The notes under the pieces: generated by a model
The model's input: the letters and a program-made list of their open reading frames with translations, nothing else
The model's database searches: none
Told to the model about the DNA's origin: nothing
DNA from: an uncultured Eubacteriales bacterium
GTDB lineage: Bacteria > Bacillota > Clostridia > Oscillospirales > CAG-272
NCBI GenBank assembly: GCA_900545935.1
Contig: URAP01000004.1
Coordinates: forward strand, 26,224 to 90,223
DNA length: 64,000 bases
Reading direction: 5' to 3'
Position numbers and translations under genes: made by a program
Shown: piece after piece, positions 8,589 to 17,661 of the stretch
Layout: the number at the start of each line of letters is the position of its first letter
Numbering within the stretch: the stretch's first letter is position 1

Positions 8589-8800
8589 TTTTTCTCCTCC
8601 AATTCGTGCCTGATATCGAAATCTATACTACGGCTCTTGCAAAAATCATCGATAAGCTTCATTGTCTTATATGTGGGTTTCGTTTTGCCGGATTCCCATC
8701 TGTTGACTGTGGCAAACGACACCCCCAGTTCTTTTGCAAAAGCCTCCTGGGAGAGAAAGCACTTCTGACGAATTTCTCTTATATCATCACAGAACCCCAT
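8585..8800 (-). CDS. XRE-family HTH controller of the restriction operon
   Basis: A 71-residue helix-turn-helix protein of the Cro/C1 type: QEAFAKELGVSFATVNRWESGKTKPT (about residues 18-43) is a full XRE recognition unit. The size and position, first in the operon with its end overlapping the first methyltransferase, fit a small controller (C-protein-like) or autorepressor that times methyltransferase and nuclease expression. GGAGGT lies five bases before the ATG. A promoter (TAGAAA-N17-TATAAT on the minus strand) is upstream; an operator was not identified with confidence. Confidence 0.85.
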   Translation of the reverse strand: MGFCDDIREIRQKCFLSQEAFAKELGVSFATVNRWESGKTKPTYKTMKLIDDFCKSRSIDFDIRHELEEKK

Positions 8801-8835
8801 ATGGCACCTCCATCTGCTTGCAAAGCTATAACAGT

Positions 8836-8864
8836 ATTATAACATGTATCTATGAATTTTTCTA
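8836..8864 (-). promoter_or_regulatory. Promoter of the HTH-methyltransferase-nuclease operon
   Basis: On the minus strand, TAGAAA (8859-8864), a 17-nt spacer and a perfect TATAAT (8836-8841) lie 36 bp before the HTH start. This is the only convincing promoter seen for the six leftward genes. Confidence 0.6.
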
Positions 8865-8896
8865 CCCCTTTCGGAAATTTTCCGAGAAGGGCTTTT

Positions 8897-9133
8897 TCAT
8901 TCTTCGATTCTGTCAAGATGTTTTGCGATGAGCGTTTGGAAATCCTCTTCATCCATGCCCTGGGATTTCAGCAACTGATGGATCCCTACGAATTTATCCA
9001 AATACGCATTGAGAGACCAGAATGGTGTCTGATTTCCACGCACTTCATCAACTATCACCTTGTCTCTTGTTTCTTCGTCACCGACCACATCCTCATGAGG
9101 ATTCCAGAACGAAGAAAAATATGCTGCCCAGTC
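8897..9133 (-). pseudogene. Orphan C-terminal fragment of an unknown protein
   Basis: An open frame runs from just after a TAA (9134-9136) to a stop at 8897 and reads like real protein: WAAYFSSFWNPHEDVVGDEE, then a helical acidic end (SQGMDEEDFQTLIAKHLDRI). It has no ATG and only a GTG at 9088 without a clear ribosome site. With the frameshifted HTH gene just upstream on the same strand, it looks like the surviving 3' part of a decayed gene, possibly the same one. I do not recognise the family. A short real gene starting at GTG 9088 is the alternative. Confidence 0.4.
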
Positions 9134-9199
9134 TTATGAGCTTCCCCGGGTGATGCGTCTCATCGGCACACTAGTTACCTTCCTCGACGGAATACGGTG

Positions 9200-9495
9200 T
9201 CAGTTTGCCGCCCCGCATAATACGGCTCTCGTGATGAATTCTGCAGCAGACTTTGCCGCAATCGCACTGCCGCCCTGATTTCCCATGAGCCAGTCAATGG
9301 AAACGCCGAAGTAATGGGCAATATCAAAGATCTGCTCAATGGCGAACCTTTTACCTCCCGTATTGTGAATGACATGGTTGAAGTTTGGCTGCGACATACC
9401 GAGCGCCTGTGCCATTTTTCCCGCGTCATGGAGTTATTCACCATAAGCGCCGAGATTTTCAAGATCAAATAATCATTATTGAACTTTTTCAACAT
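9200..9495 (-). pseudogene. XRE-family HTH regulator with a single-base frameshift
   Basis: Two overlapping frames together give one normal HTH protein. The first begins at ATG 9495 (MLKKFNNDYLILK, then ISALMVNNSMTREK); the second continues MAQALGMSQPNFNHVIHN and ends at 9200 after FGVSIDWLMGNQGG, a classic XRE domain end. The join falls at a run of five A (minus strand; 9415-9419). One extra A would restore a continuous protein of about 98 residues. It is either a true pseudogene, a homopolymer sequencing error, or, less likely, a slippage site. Its expected role would be regulation of the element. Confidence 0.6.
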
Positions 9496-9733
9496 CTTCA
9501 ACGCCCTTCTTGCAGATTTTCTATGGGAGGGCTTATTTTTTTGCTTTTTTCGGCCAATGTGTTCATTCCTGTCCAGATGGGTCTATGAAAAGAGGATTTC
9601 AAAAATCATGGGACCAAATGCACTTCCCGTGTCCGGTGGTACCCCAGGATAAGTGCGCCCTTTTCGTAATCAGGCCTTATTCTGCGGCGATGCGTTCCGG
9701 CTCTTTTCGTTCTCGGGCGGAAAGGAACACGCC

Positions 9734-10144
9734 GTGAAGATACGCTACAACGATCCGTATGGATCACCCTTTGAACTCATCATACCGGATGGAGAGCCGG
9801 AGGCGTTAAAGGAGATCATTGAGTATCTTAATGAGAATGCACGTCTCATCCGAAATGCCGAATGCCGGGAGGCCTATCACACTTTATATCTTCTTGAGGC
9901 ACTGGGCTACGAAGGCAACTCCATTGCCTACCTCGACACACCTGAGCACATCGTTATCCGAAAGGAGGAAGCCGAGCATATCCAAAGCACACTCACATTA
10001 CTGACAGAGACGAAGCAACGTCGCTTATGGATGTTGAGTGAGAATATGACGCTGTGTGAGATCGCAGCAGTAGAGGGGGCATCAGCCGGCGCCGTAAAAG
10101 AAAGCCTGGATGCGGCAAAAAAGAAATTTCAAAAAAATTTCTGA
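9734..10144 (+). CDS. Sigma-70-region-4-like HTH protein of the mobile element
   Basis: A 136-residue protein from a GTG preceded by AAAGGAA at good spacing; the upstream in-frame extension has no ribosome site. The C-terminal 45 residues look like a sigma-70 region 4 helix-turn-helix (TETKQRRLWMLSENMTLCEI, then EGASAGAVKESLDAAKKKF), and the N-terminal part is an acidic helical domain. Small proteins of this kind are common on Bacillota mobile elements and are often annotated as sigma-like. Inference: it drives or modulates transcription of the element's own genes, of which the primase and helicase genes follow. No region 2 is visible, so it is not a complete sigma factor. Confidence 0.6.
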   Translation: MKIRYNDPYGSPFELIIPDGEPEALKEIIEYLNENARLIRNAECREAYHTLYLLEALGYEGNSIAYLDTPEHIVIRKEEAEHIQSTLTLLTETKQRRLWMLSENMTLCEIAAVEGASAGAVKESLDAAKKKFQKNF

Positions 10145-10215
10145 AAACACCCTGACAAAACCCCTGTTTTTTCTATGTATAGTGAGGAGGCTTCCTCAGA
10201 AAGGAGAGTAACACC

Positions 10216-10293
10216 ATGAAAAACATTTTTGCGAAAGGAGGAGACTGCCGTGAGACCAATCACACTGTACACCGCAAACTGCCGGGGCAATAA
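10216..10293 (+). CDS. 25-codon leader ORF overlapping the primase start
   Basis: ATG with AAGGAGAG at good spacing, 25 codons, ending inside the primase reading frame. The primase ribosome site (AAAGGAGGAG) lies within this ORF, so its main role could be translational coupling. No conserved feature is seen in the peptide. Confidence 0.3.
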   Translation: MKNIFAKGGDCRETNHTVHRKLPGQ

Positions 10294-10752
10294 GTTCAAT
10301 GTCTGCTATCCGGTCAAACGGGAGATCACCTCGGTCGAGGGCCTGTGCGAAGCCGTTCGGTACGACCAGGTCTTTGCCGAATACAGAGATCACCACAGAG
10401 CCGTTGCGGATTTTATCCGTTCGGATTGTTTGCCGTTTGACTGCGATAACGACCATTCGGATGAGGAATGCGAATGGAAAACCGCTGCGGATGTGGAAAA
10501 GGCTTTTCCGGGCGTCCCGTTCTACTTAGTCTACAGTCGCCACCATATGGCGTGGAAAGGCAGCCGCTCACCAAGGCCCCGGTTTTTCCCATTGACCCGA
10601 TTACGAACGGAGACGATTACCGTATGCTGAAAGAGTCGGTCATGGCTTTCTTCCCGTATTTCGACACGGGAGCGAAGGATGCTGCACGATTCTTCTTTGG
10701 TGTACGGAATCCGGTAGTCGAACTGCACGGAGGTGAAAACAATGAACCTTAA
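10250..10752 (+). pseudogene. Archaeo-eukaryotic-type primase (AEP) domain protein, frameshifted
   Basis: Translation from GTG 10250 (AAAGGAGGAG upstream) gives an AEP-like N-terminus with the metal-binding motif FDCDNDHSD (residues 63-71) and VYSRHHMAWKGSRSPRPRF (94-112). Related element primases then continue with a segment ending in FPID. Here that continuation (FPIDPITNGDDYRMLKES, then DAARFFFGVRNPVVELHGG) is in another frame that ends at 10752. The junction falls near 10578-10590, apparently a small deletion not divisible by three. In an intact version this domain would make primers for the helicase encoded next, whose ATG lies inside the end of this frame. Either the gene is broken or the sequence has an error; the flanking helicase is intact. 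Confidence 0.65.
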
Positions 10753-12550
10753 CCGCTTTATGGCGGACAAGTCTCAAGCCTTGAAAAAAACACAAGTAGA
10801 TTCGGCAGCGTCATACGACTCTTTCGCTGAGCTGCCCGACGGACACATCCCCGAAGGGCGGCGAAACACTGTCATGTCTCACATTGCCGGGAGATTGGTC
10901 AAGCGGCACGGCGATACCCATGAGGCAAGGGGGATATTTCTTGAAAAGGCGAAAAGTTGCGTCCCGCCTTTAGATGAAAACGAACTGAATGGCATCTGGA
11001 GCAGCGCCGTGAAATTCGGCAAAGTGGTTTCCGCTCAACCGGGGTATGTACCGCCGGAAGAATACAACGATCCCACTCCTTGCAAACCGGATGATTATTC
11101 CGATGTTGGACAAGCCTATGCCTTTGCCAAGCACTGCCGCAATTATGTCAGCTATTCCCCGGCTACCGACTACATCGTATATGATGGTGCCTGTTGGCAG
11201 GAATCAAGACCCCGCTCTCAAGCGGCGATGCAACAGTTTACGGATACCCAACTCGCAGAGGCTGAAGCCTGGCTCACCCGAGCCGAGGAGCACCTGGAAG
11301 AGACCGGAGCAAAAGCCGTTATCGCCGCACACGGAAAGAAAGCTTCCGAATTCATGACCAAGGAACAGAAAACCGCACTCTTTGCACAGCGTGGAGCCGT
11401 CGCCTACAGAAAGTTCGTCCTACAGCGCAGAGATTCCAAATACCAGGTCGCAGCACTGCGTGAAGCCCGACCAATGGTGGAGATCGATCACGGTGAATTG
11501 GACAAGGACGGGTTTCTGCTCAACACGCCCGAATATACCGTGGACCTTCGAAAAGGCATGAACGGCAAGCAGGCACACTGCGCCGAGGACTTCATCACCA
11601 AATGCACTGCGGTTTCTCCCGGCAGTCGGGGAGCAGACCTGTGGAAGGATGCCCTGCACACCTTTTTCTGCGGGGATGCCGAACTGAAAGAATATGTGCA
11701 GCACATTGCCGGATTGGCGCTTATCGGTCATGTCTATATCGAGGCACTGATCATTGCCCACGGTGACGGTAGGAACGGCAAATCCACCTTCTGGAATGTG
11801 TTGGCTCGTGTCATGGGTTCCTACAGCGGCAACATTTCCGCCGATGCTTTGACGGTAGGCTGCAAGAGGAACGTCAAGCCGGAATTGGCGGAGACAAAGG
11901 GCAAGCGTCTGCTGATCGCCGCCGAGCTGGAAGAGGGCATGAGGCTGAACACATCTGTTGTAAAGCAGTTCTGTTCTACGGACGAGATATACGCCGAAAA
12001 GAAGTACAAAGACCCATTTGCTTTCACTCCTACGCATACGCTCGTTCTATACACGAATCACCTGCCGAAAGTCGGTGCCAATGACCCGGGCACTTGGCGC
12101 AGATTGATCGTTGTGCCGTTCAACGCAAGGATCGTCGGCAGCGGTGATGTCAAAAACTACGCCGACTACCTTTTCGACAATGCCGGTCCCGCCGTTCTTG
12201 CGTGGATGATCGAGGGAGCTGAGAAAGTTATCTCGGACAACTTCCGTATCGCTCAACCGGAATGTGTTAAGAAAGTCACGGCGCTTTATCGGGAAAACAG
12301 CGACTGGCTGTCGCACTTTCTGGAGGAGTGCTGCGAGGTCGGCGATACCTACAGTGGGCGCTCCGGTGATCTGTACGCCGCATATCGCAGCTTTTGCGGT
12401 CGAAGCGGAGAATACACCCGTTCCACCACGGACTTTTACGCAGCGGTCGACACCTCTGGTTTCGAGAGAAAGCACACAAAAAAGGGACGCATAGTTCTCG
12501 GCCTACGGCTCAAGTCGGAGTTCGCATCTGTGTTCGCTGCGGATGAGTAA
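10742..12550 (+). CDS. P4/D5-type primase C-terminal/helicase protein
   Basis: A 602-residue replication helicase. Residues 25-95 resemble a PriCT-type primase C-terminal domain (HIPEGRRNTVMSHIAGRLVK). A D5_N-like helical region follows, then a superfamily 3 helicase: Walker A GDGRNGKST (341-349), Walker B LLIAAELEE (390-398) and a sensor region with YTNHLPKVG and the arginine-containing DPGTWRRLIVVPF. The ATG at 10742 is chosen because GGAGGTG precedes it; a GTG at 10733 lies inside that ribosome site. It should unwind the element's DNA for autonomous replication after excision, with the adjacent (here broken) AEP primase as partner. An imperfect long inverted repeat lies directly after the stop. 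Confidence 0.9.
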   Translation: MNLNRFMADKSQALKKTQVDSAASYDSFAELPDGHIPEGRRNTVMSHIAGRLVKRHGDTHEARGIFLEKAKSCVPPLDENELNGIWSSAVKFGKVVSAQPGYVPPEEYNDPTPCKPDDYSDVGQAYAFAKHCRNYVSYSPATDYIVYDGACWQESRPRSQAAMQQFTDTQLAEAEAWLTRAEEHLEETGAKAVIAAHGKKASEFMTKEQKTALFAQRGAVAYRKFVLQRRDSKYQVAALREARPMVEIDHGELDKDGFLLNTPEYTVDLRKGMNGKQAHCAEDFITKCTAVSPGSRGADLWKDALHTFFCGDAELKEYVQHIAGLALIGHVYIEALIIAHGDGRNGKSTFWNVLARVMGSYSGNISADALTVGCKRNVKPELAETKGKRLLIAAELEEGMRLNTSVVKQFCSTDEIYAEKKYKDPFAFTPTHTLVLYTNHLPKVGANDPGTWRRLIVVPFNARIVGSGDVKNYADYLFDNAGPAVLAWMIEGAEKVISDNFRIAQPECVKKVTALYRENSDWLSHFLEECCEVGDTYSGRSGDLYAAYRSFCGRSGEYTRSTTDFYAAVDTSGFERKHTKKGRIVLGLRLKSEFASVFAADE

Positions 12551-12558
12551 CACGCCAA

Positions 12559-12660
12559 GGTGAAGCTCGGTGACGCTCTCTTCATAAGACCCTTTATAGT
12601 GTGTTATTCGGCATACCACTCTAAAGAGAGTTTTATTTATCGACCGTCACGACCTTCACC
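12559..12660. repeat. Imperfect inverted repeat after the helicase gene (origin candidate)
   Basis: Three nested complementary blocks: GGTGAAG (12559-12565) with CTTCACC (12654-12660), GTGAC (12570-12574) with GTCAC (12646-12650), and CTCTCTT (12576-12582) with AAGAGAG (12624-12630). It starts 8 bp beyond the helicase stop in a 270-bp gene-free stretch. The rest of that stretch (12661-12820) holds no gene I recognise. It may be a replication origin or an RNA hairpin. Confidence 0.45.
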
Positions 12661-12820
12661 GCACACGAACGATAAATTCTGCGCCATTGACCTGGGGCGG
12701 CTTAAATCTCCGGGACTTTGACCATTGGGCAGCGGCCCGGGGGCTTACGCACAAAAACAGCGAAATCAAAAGGGTAATTAACACGCACCCGAAAAACATC
12801 TATCGAGGAGGAAAATACAC

Positions 12821-13138
12821 ATGAGAAACTACACTTTTTACAACTACAAAGGAGGTAAAACGCTGTTCCCGAAGAACGACTGGCTGACCGAGGAGTACCT
12901 GGCGGAGCACGAAAAGATCTTCATGACGGAATATTTGGCGAATGATGATCGGAGAAAGGTCTATCACCGTTATCGCCTCCGCACTTGTGACCCGACCCGC
13001 TTCACGGACACCCTGGAATACGATCTCAAATGCCCTCATTGCAACGGTGATCTACGCCTTTGCGGACTGCCGCTCGATGCCACCACTCACGGCCTGTATA
13101 AATGCAGACGCTGCGATGAAGCAACCGAAAGGAGATAA
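12821..13138 (+). CDS. Small zinc-ribbon protein of the element
   Basis: A 105-residue protein from ATG 12821 with GAGGAGG at good spacing. The C-terminal third carries two cysteine pairs, CPHC (71-74) and CRRC (95-98), that should form a zinc ribbon; the N-terminus is rich in aromatic and charged residues. It lies 5 bp before the capsid gene, so the two are co-transcribed. I do not recognise the family and assign no function; proteins like this are often nucleic-acid-binding or small morphogenesis factors in phage-derived elements. Confidence 0.7.
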   Translation: MRNYTFYNYKGGKTLFPKNDWLTEEYLAEHEKIFMTEYLANDDRRKVYHRYRLRTCDPTRFTDTLEYDLKCPHCNGDLRLCGLPLDATTHGLYKCRRCDEATERR

Positions 13139-13143
13139 GAATA

Positions 13144-14091
13144 ATGAAAACGATCAACGAGATCAGAAACATTACGGCCACGCAGGAATACGATAAACAT
13201 TTCTGGAATGCCATGAGGCTTAAGCCCGACAGCGAGATGGCTATGCGTGATGCGATGGACAGCGTCACCGGAACATACTTTACCCCGACTGCCGGAGAAG
13301 CCGACCTTCGTAAGGTGGTCGTCCGGGAAAGCATCATTCGTCCACTCGCAACGAACCTGAAGAAGTACCAGGGCGGGTCGGTGATCTGGGCGGCTGATTC
13401 CCGTGATTACGCATCTTTCGTCCCGGAGGGCGCACCCATCCCCGGCTTTGATGTCGAGGAGGATTTTACCCGTATCCGTGTCGGCAGTCACAAAATCGCC
13501 TGCCTGCTTAAACTGAGCGAGGAGTTTGCTCTTGATGCGGACTTTGACCTCAAAAAGTACATTTCCGAGCGCATGGGTAAGTCTTTCGCATATGCGGAGG
13601 ACAAAGCATTCATCTGCGGTAGCGGCGTAAACGAGCCATTTGGGCTGCTCCATAACACCGAAGGGGCAGAAATAGGAACTGCGGTATCTGCGCTGACCTA
13701 TGATGCCGTCATTGACTTGTTCTTCTCTGTGAAGCCGGAGTATCGCACCCATGCTGCTTGGCTGATGAATGATCGCACCGCTGCGGCGCTTCGGAAGTTG
13801 AAAGATGATTCGGGCAACTATCTTTGGAACAGCAGCACGGATACCGTTCTCGGCAAGCCGATCCGCATCTGCAATGAACTTCCGAACATTGCTGCCGGAG
13901 CAAAGCCCGTACTATTCGGTGACTTCCGGTACTACTGGATCGTAGACCGCTCTCCCGTCAGCATGAAAGCACTGAAGGAGCGCTTTGCCATGAGCGGTCG
14001 TGTGGGATATGTTGCGTTCGAGTTGCTCGATGCCCGACTTGTGCGCAGGGATGCCGTAAAAGCGATCTCCGTTATTGAAGAAAGCGTGTGA
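13144..14091 (+). CDS. HK97-family major capsid protein (lone)
   Basis: A 315-residue protein with the HK97 capsid fold pattern: the N-arm/E-loop region with LATNLKKYQGGSVIWAADSR, then SFVPEGAPIPGFDVEEDF, the P-domain helix LKKYISERMGKSFAYAEDKAF followed by GSGVNEPFGLL, and the A-domain close with LLDARLVRRDAVKA. HK97 itself has about 385 residues with a cleaved N-terminal delta domain; this protein is shorter and starts close to the mature part, so no long scaffolding region is visible. No portal, protease or terminase gene is nearby. Either the element builds small particles with helper-phage parts, or the protein has become a shell protein with another role. GGAGAT before the ATG supports the start. 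Confidence 0.88.
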   Translation: MKTINEIRNITATQEYDKHFWNAMRLKPDSEMAMRDAMDSVTGTYFTPTAGEADLRKVVVRESIIRPLATNLKKYQGGSVIWAADSRDYASFVPEGAPIPGFDVEEDFTRIRVGSHKIACLLKLSEEFALDADFDLKKYISERMGKSFAYAEDKAFICGSGVNEPFGLLHNTEGAEIGTAVSALTYDAVIDLFFSVKPEYRTHAAWLMNDRTAAALRKLKDDSGNYLWNSSTDTVLGKPIRICNELPNIAAGAKPVLFGDFRYYWIVDRSPVSMKALKERFAMSGRVGYVAFELLDARLVRRDAVKAISVIEESV

Positions 14092-14095
14092 TCCT

Positions 14096-14293
14096 ATGAG
14101 CGCAGCGGTCGGCACATATGAAGGCAGACCCTGCACCGTTTCGGAAATGGCCGTGGGCAACACTCTGTTCACGGTCATCTCCGTACAAAGCGATTCTGCA
14201 AGGGAAACTGCTTTTGAAAAGGTCAAAAAACTGATCCTGGGCAACTGCACATCAGCTCCGGAAAAGTTATCTCAAAATTCAAATAAACATTGA
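14096..14293 (+). CDS. TnpW-like transposon-encoded small protein
   Basis: A 65-residue protein starting 4 bp after the capsid stop. The pattern VGTYEGRPCTVSEM, then VGNTLFTVISVQSDSARETA and KVKKLI, matches the small TnpW family found beside serine recombinases on Tn4451-like and related Clostridia elements; the function of that family is not established. There is only a weak ribosome site, so it may depend on translation of the capsid gene. The recombinase gene begins 76 bp downstream. Confidence 0.65.
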   Translation: MSAAVGTYEGRPCTVSEMAVGNTLFTVISVQSDSARETAFEKVKKLILGNCTSAPEKLSQNSNKH

Positions 14294-14345
14294 AGAAATA
14301 ACTTGCTTTTTCTGCGACAGTACGGGAATATGTAGTACCGCTTGA

Positions 14346-16080
<1,735 letters not shown>

Positions 16081-16094
16081 TTTGAGCACCTTTC

Positions 16095-16129
16095 GTCCTT
16101 AAGTGAATGCGGACTTGAACCTGCTTTTT
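16095..16129 (-). repeat. Right-end inverted repeat (candidate P half-site)
   Basis: Read on the minus strand this starts with AAAAAGCAGGT (16129-16119) and matches the left-end repeat at 26 of 35 positions. It lies 45 bp past the recombinase stop. Host sequence is assumed to begin just to the right; 16130-16399 shows no gene, only low-complexity fragments I cannot assign. Confidence 0.65.
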
Positions 16130-16399
16130 CGGTACTTGAGGAATATTATCTGCGTATGTTGGATGCGTAGCTTTGCCGGCTCTGCACTCGATAGAATTAC
16201 GTCGAACCGATTACTTGACCGATATAAAGGAATGGCTCCCGTCAACTTATGTCAACAGGAGCGTTCACCGGCAAAGAACCGCAATTTGGGTTGAAACGTG
16301 TTGAAAGGGTGCAGCTTCGGATCGAGGGCGTTTTTCGGTTTAATTGAAGCACTATCGGCGTACTATAACACTAAAATGCTGCTTTTTGCCAAGTTAGTT

Positions 16400-16486
16400 T
16401 GGTGCCGGTGGCGGGGGTCGAACCCGCACGGTATTGCTACCAACGGATTTTGAATCCGTCACGTCTGCCAATTCCATCACACCGGC
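16400..16486 (-). tRNA. tRNA-Leu (anticodon CAA)
   Basis: An 87-nt class II tRNA with encoded CCA. Acceptor stem GCCGGTG pairs with CACCGGC; the anticodon stem ACGGA/TCCGT encloses TTCAAAA, giving anticodon CAA for UUG codons. The long variable arm and GGGTTCGACCCC T-arm fit leucine tRNA. Confidence 0.95.
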
Positions 16487-16496
16487 GTACTCGTAT

Positions 16497-16525
16497 ATAA
16501 TACCATAGTACCGGCAAAAAATCAA
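16497..16525 (-). promoter_or_regulatory. Promoter of tRNA-Leu
   Basis: On the minus strand TTGATT (16520-16525), 17-nt spacer, TATTAT (16497-16502), 10 bp before the tRNA 5' end. Confidence 0.6.
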
Positions 16526-16576
16526 TAGCCGGGGAGAAATTTTCGGTAGGTCGTGATTATTTTTGATAAAACATAT

Positions 16577-16605
16577 TGACAAATCACCCGCTTTGTGCTA
16601 TAATT
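16577..16605 (+). promoter_or_regulatory. Promoter of tRNA-Gly
   Basis: Perfect consensus: TTGACA (16577-16582), 17-nt spacer, TATAAT (16600-16605), 20 bp before the tRNA 5' end. Confidence 0.85.
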
Positions 16606-16625
16606 CAAACGTTCACCGATAATAT

Positions 16626-16699
16626 GCGAGTGTAGTTCAATGGTAGAATCCCAGCCTTCCAAGCTGGTCGCGTGGGTTCGATTCCCATCACTCGCTCCA
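16626..16699 (+). tRNA. tRNA-Gly (anticodon TCC)
   Basis: A 74-nt tRNA with encoded CCA. Acceptor GCGAGTG pairs with CACTCGC; the anticodon stem CCAGC/GCTGG encloses CTTCCAA, giving anticodon TCC for GGA codons. The T-arm has GGGTTCGATTCCC. Confidence 0.95.
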
Positions 16700-16705
16700 T
16701 CATGC

Positions 16706-16740
16706 CACCGTAATCCGGAAGGATTACGGTGTTTTTTTCT
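16706..16740 (+). terminator. Terminator after tRNA-Gly
   Basis: An 11-bp perfect stem (16706-16716 with 16721-16731) with a GGAA loop, followed by a run of seven T. Confidence 0.9.
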
Positions 16741-16914
16741 TTTTTTGTCGTATAGTTGTATGATTAAAAGAATACTGCGTTGCGGCGCCGATAAGGTTCG
16801 CGGTGCGGCAATTTGTTTTTAATTGATGCATATATCGAAAATCGGACTTTTATGATGAAAAATGAATTGCCTCACCGTTGATCATCAGCCCGACCCGGCG
16901 AGCCTTTAACGAGC

Positions 16915-17577
16915 TTATACCTTCATAACAAAATGGCTTTTATGAAAATCAATAAGCCCCTCGCGGCGCAGTTTACCGAGCTCGAGCGAAAGCCCGCTGC
17001 GCTCGACCGCAAGGTAATCGGCGAGCTGCTGCCTTGAAAAGGGAATATCAAACTCATATTTTTCGAGTCGCTGCGCCTCTGCGGAGAGGTAGGACATCAG
17101 CTTTGCGCGCGTCGTGCGCTGCCCCGTATGTGTGAGCTTTCCCTCAAGATGCAGGTTTTTCTCGGCGAGCACGCCGAGCAGATTTCGGATAATACGGCTG
17201 TGATGCTCGCATGCGGACGGACAGATATTCAGAACACGCTTGACATTCAGAAACATTGCGATAACCGGCGTTTCTGCCGAGACGCTAACATTCAACACCG
17301 AGCCGGGCGCGCATGCATACGCGGCGGCAAAGGTCTGCCCCGGTCCCGACTTGGAGAGAATATTGCGGTTGCCCCAGATATCCTCCTGTATTATCAGAAC
17401 GCTCCCCGACAGCACGAGACCAATCGATTCCGTCGTATCTCCGGCGCGAAGCAGAAATGTATCCTTCGGAAAGCTCTCGGTCTTTGTGTCGAGGCAGGTG
17501 AGCATGGCTGCGATCTCTTCCTCGGTAATTCCCAAAAATAGCTGAGATGAGCGAATAACGGATAAAAATTCTTTCAT
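16915..17577 (-). CDS. Crp/Fnr-family transcription regulator
   Basis: A 220-residue regulator with a cyclic-nucleotide-binding-type beta barrel at residues 20-120 (FLLRAGDTTESIGLVLSGSV) and a C-terminal winged helix (FSRQQLADYLAVERSGLSLE, about 180-199). The N-terminus has no cysteine cluster for an Fe-S centre, so it probably senses a small molecule or works otherwise than Fnr itself. The start at 17577 is chosen because the protein begins right at the barrel; the long upstream extension in frame is non-coding. It is divergent from the Fe-S protein gene and shares an 84-bp intergenic region with palindromes placed well for control of that gene. In Clostridia such pairs often sit in redox or nitrosative stress regulons. 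Confidence 0.88.
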   Translation of the reverse strand: MKEFLSVIRSSQLFLGITEEEIAAMLTCLDTKTESFPKDTFLLRAGDTTESIGLVLSGSVLIIQEDIWGNRNILSKSGPGQTFAAAYACAPGSVLNVSVSAETPVIAMFLNVKRVLNICPSACEHHSRIIRNLLGVLAEKNLHLEGKLTHTGQRTTRAKLMSYLSAEAQRLEKYEFDIPFSRQQLADYLAVERSGLSLELGKLRREGLIDFHKSHFVMKV

Positions 17578-17592
17578 ATAAATCTTCTTTCG

Positions 17593-17615
17593 TTGAAAAT
17601 TCAACAGAATTGTTG
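17593..17615. promoter_or_regulatory. Palindromic operator candidates between the Crp/Fnr and Fe-S genes
   Basis: Two overlapping palindromes: TTGAA-N2-TTCAA (17593-17604) and CAACA-N4-TGTTG (17602-17615). A TATAAT for the Fe-S gene lies at 17628-17633 with no matching -35 box. If transcription starts near 17640, the first palindrome is centred at about -41.5, the usual site for class II Crp/Fnr activation. Confidence 0.5.
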
Positions 17616-17661
17616 TGTCTATTATACTATAATATACATAAAGAATCAAGGAGGCTATGTT

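Noticed and set aside
16400..16486. tRNA-Leu as the integration site of the element
   Set aside because: The right-end repeat lies about 270 bp before the tRNA and no tRNA fragment is repeated at the left end.
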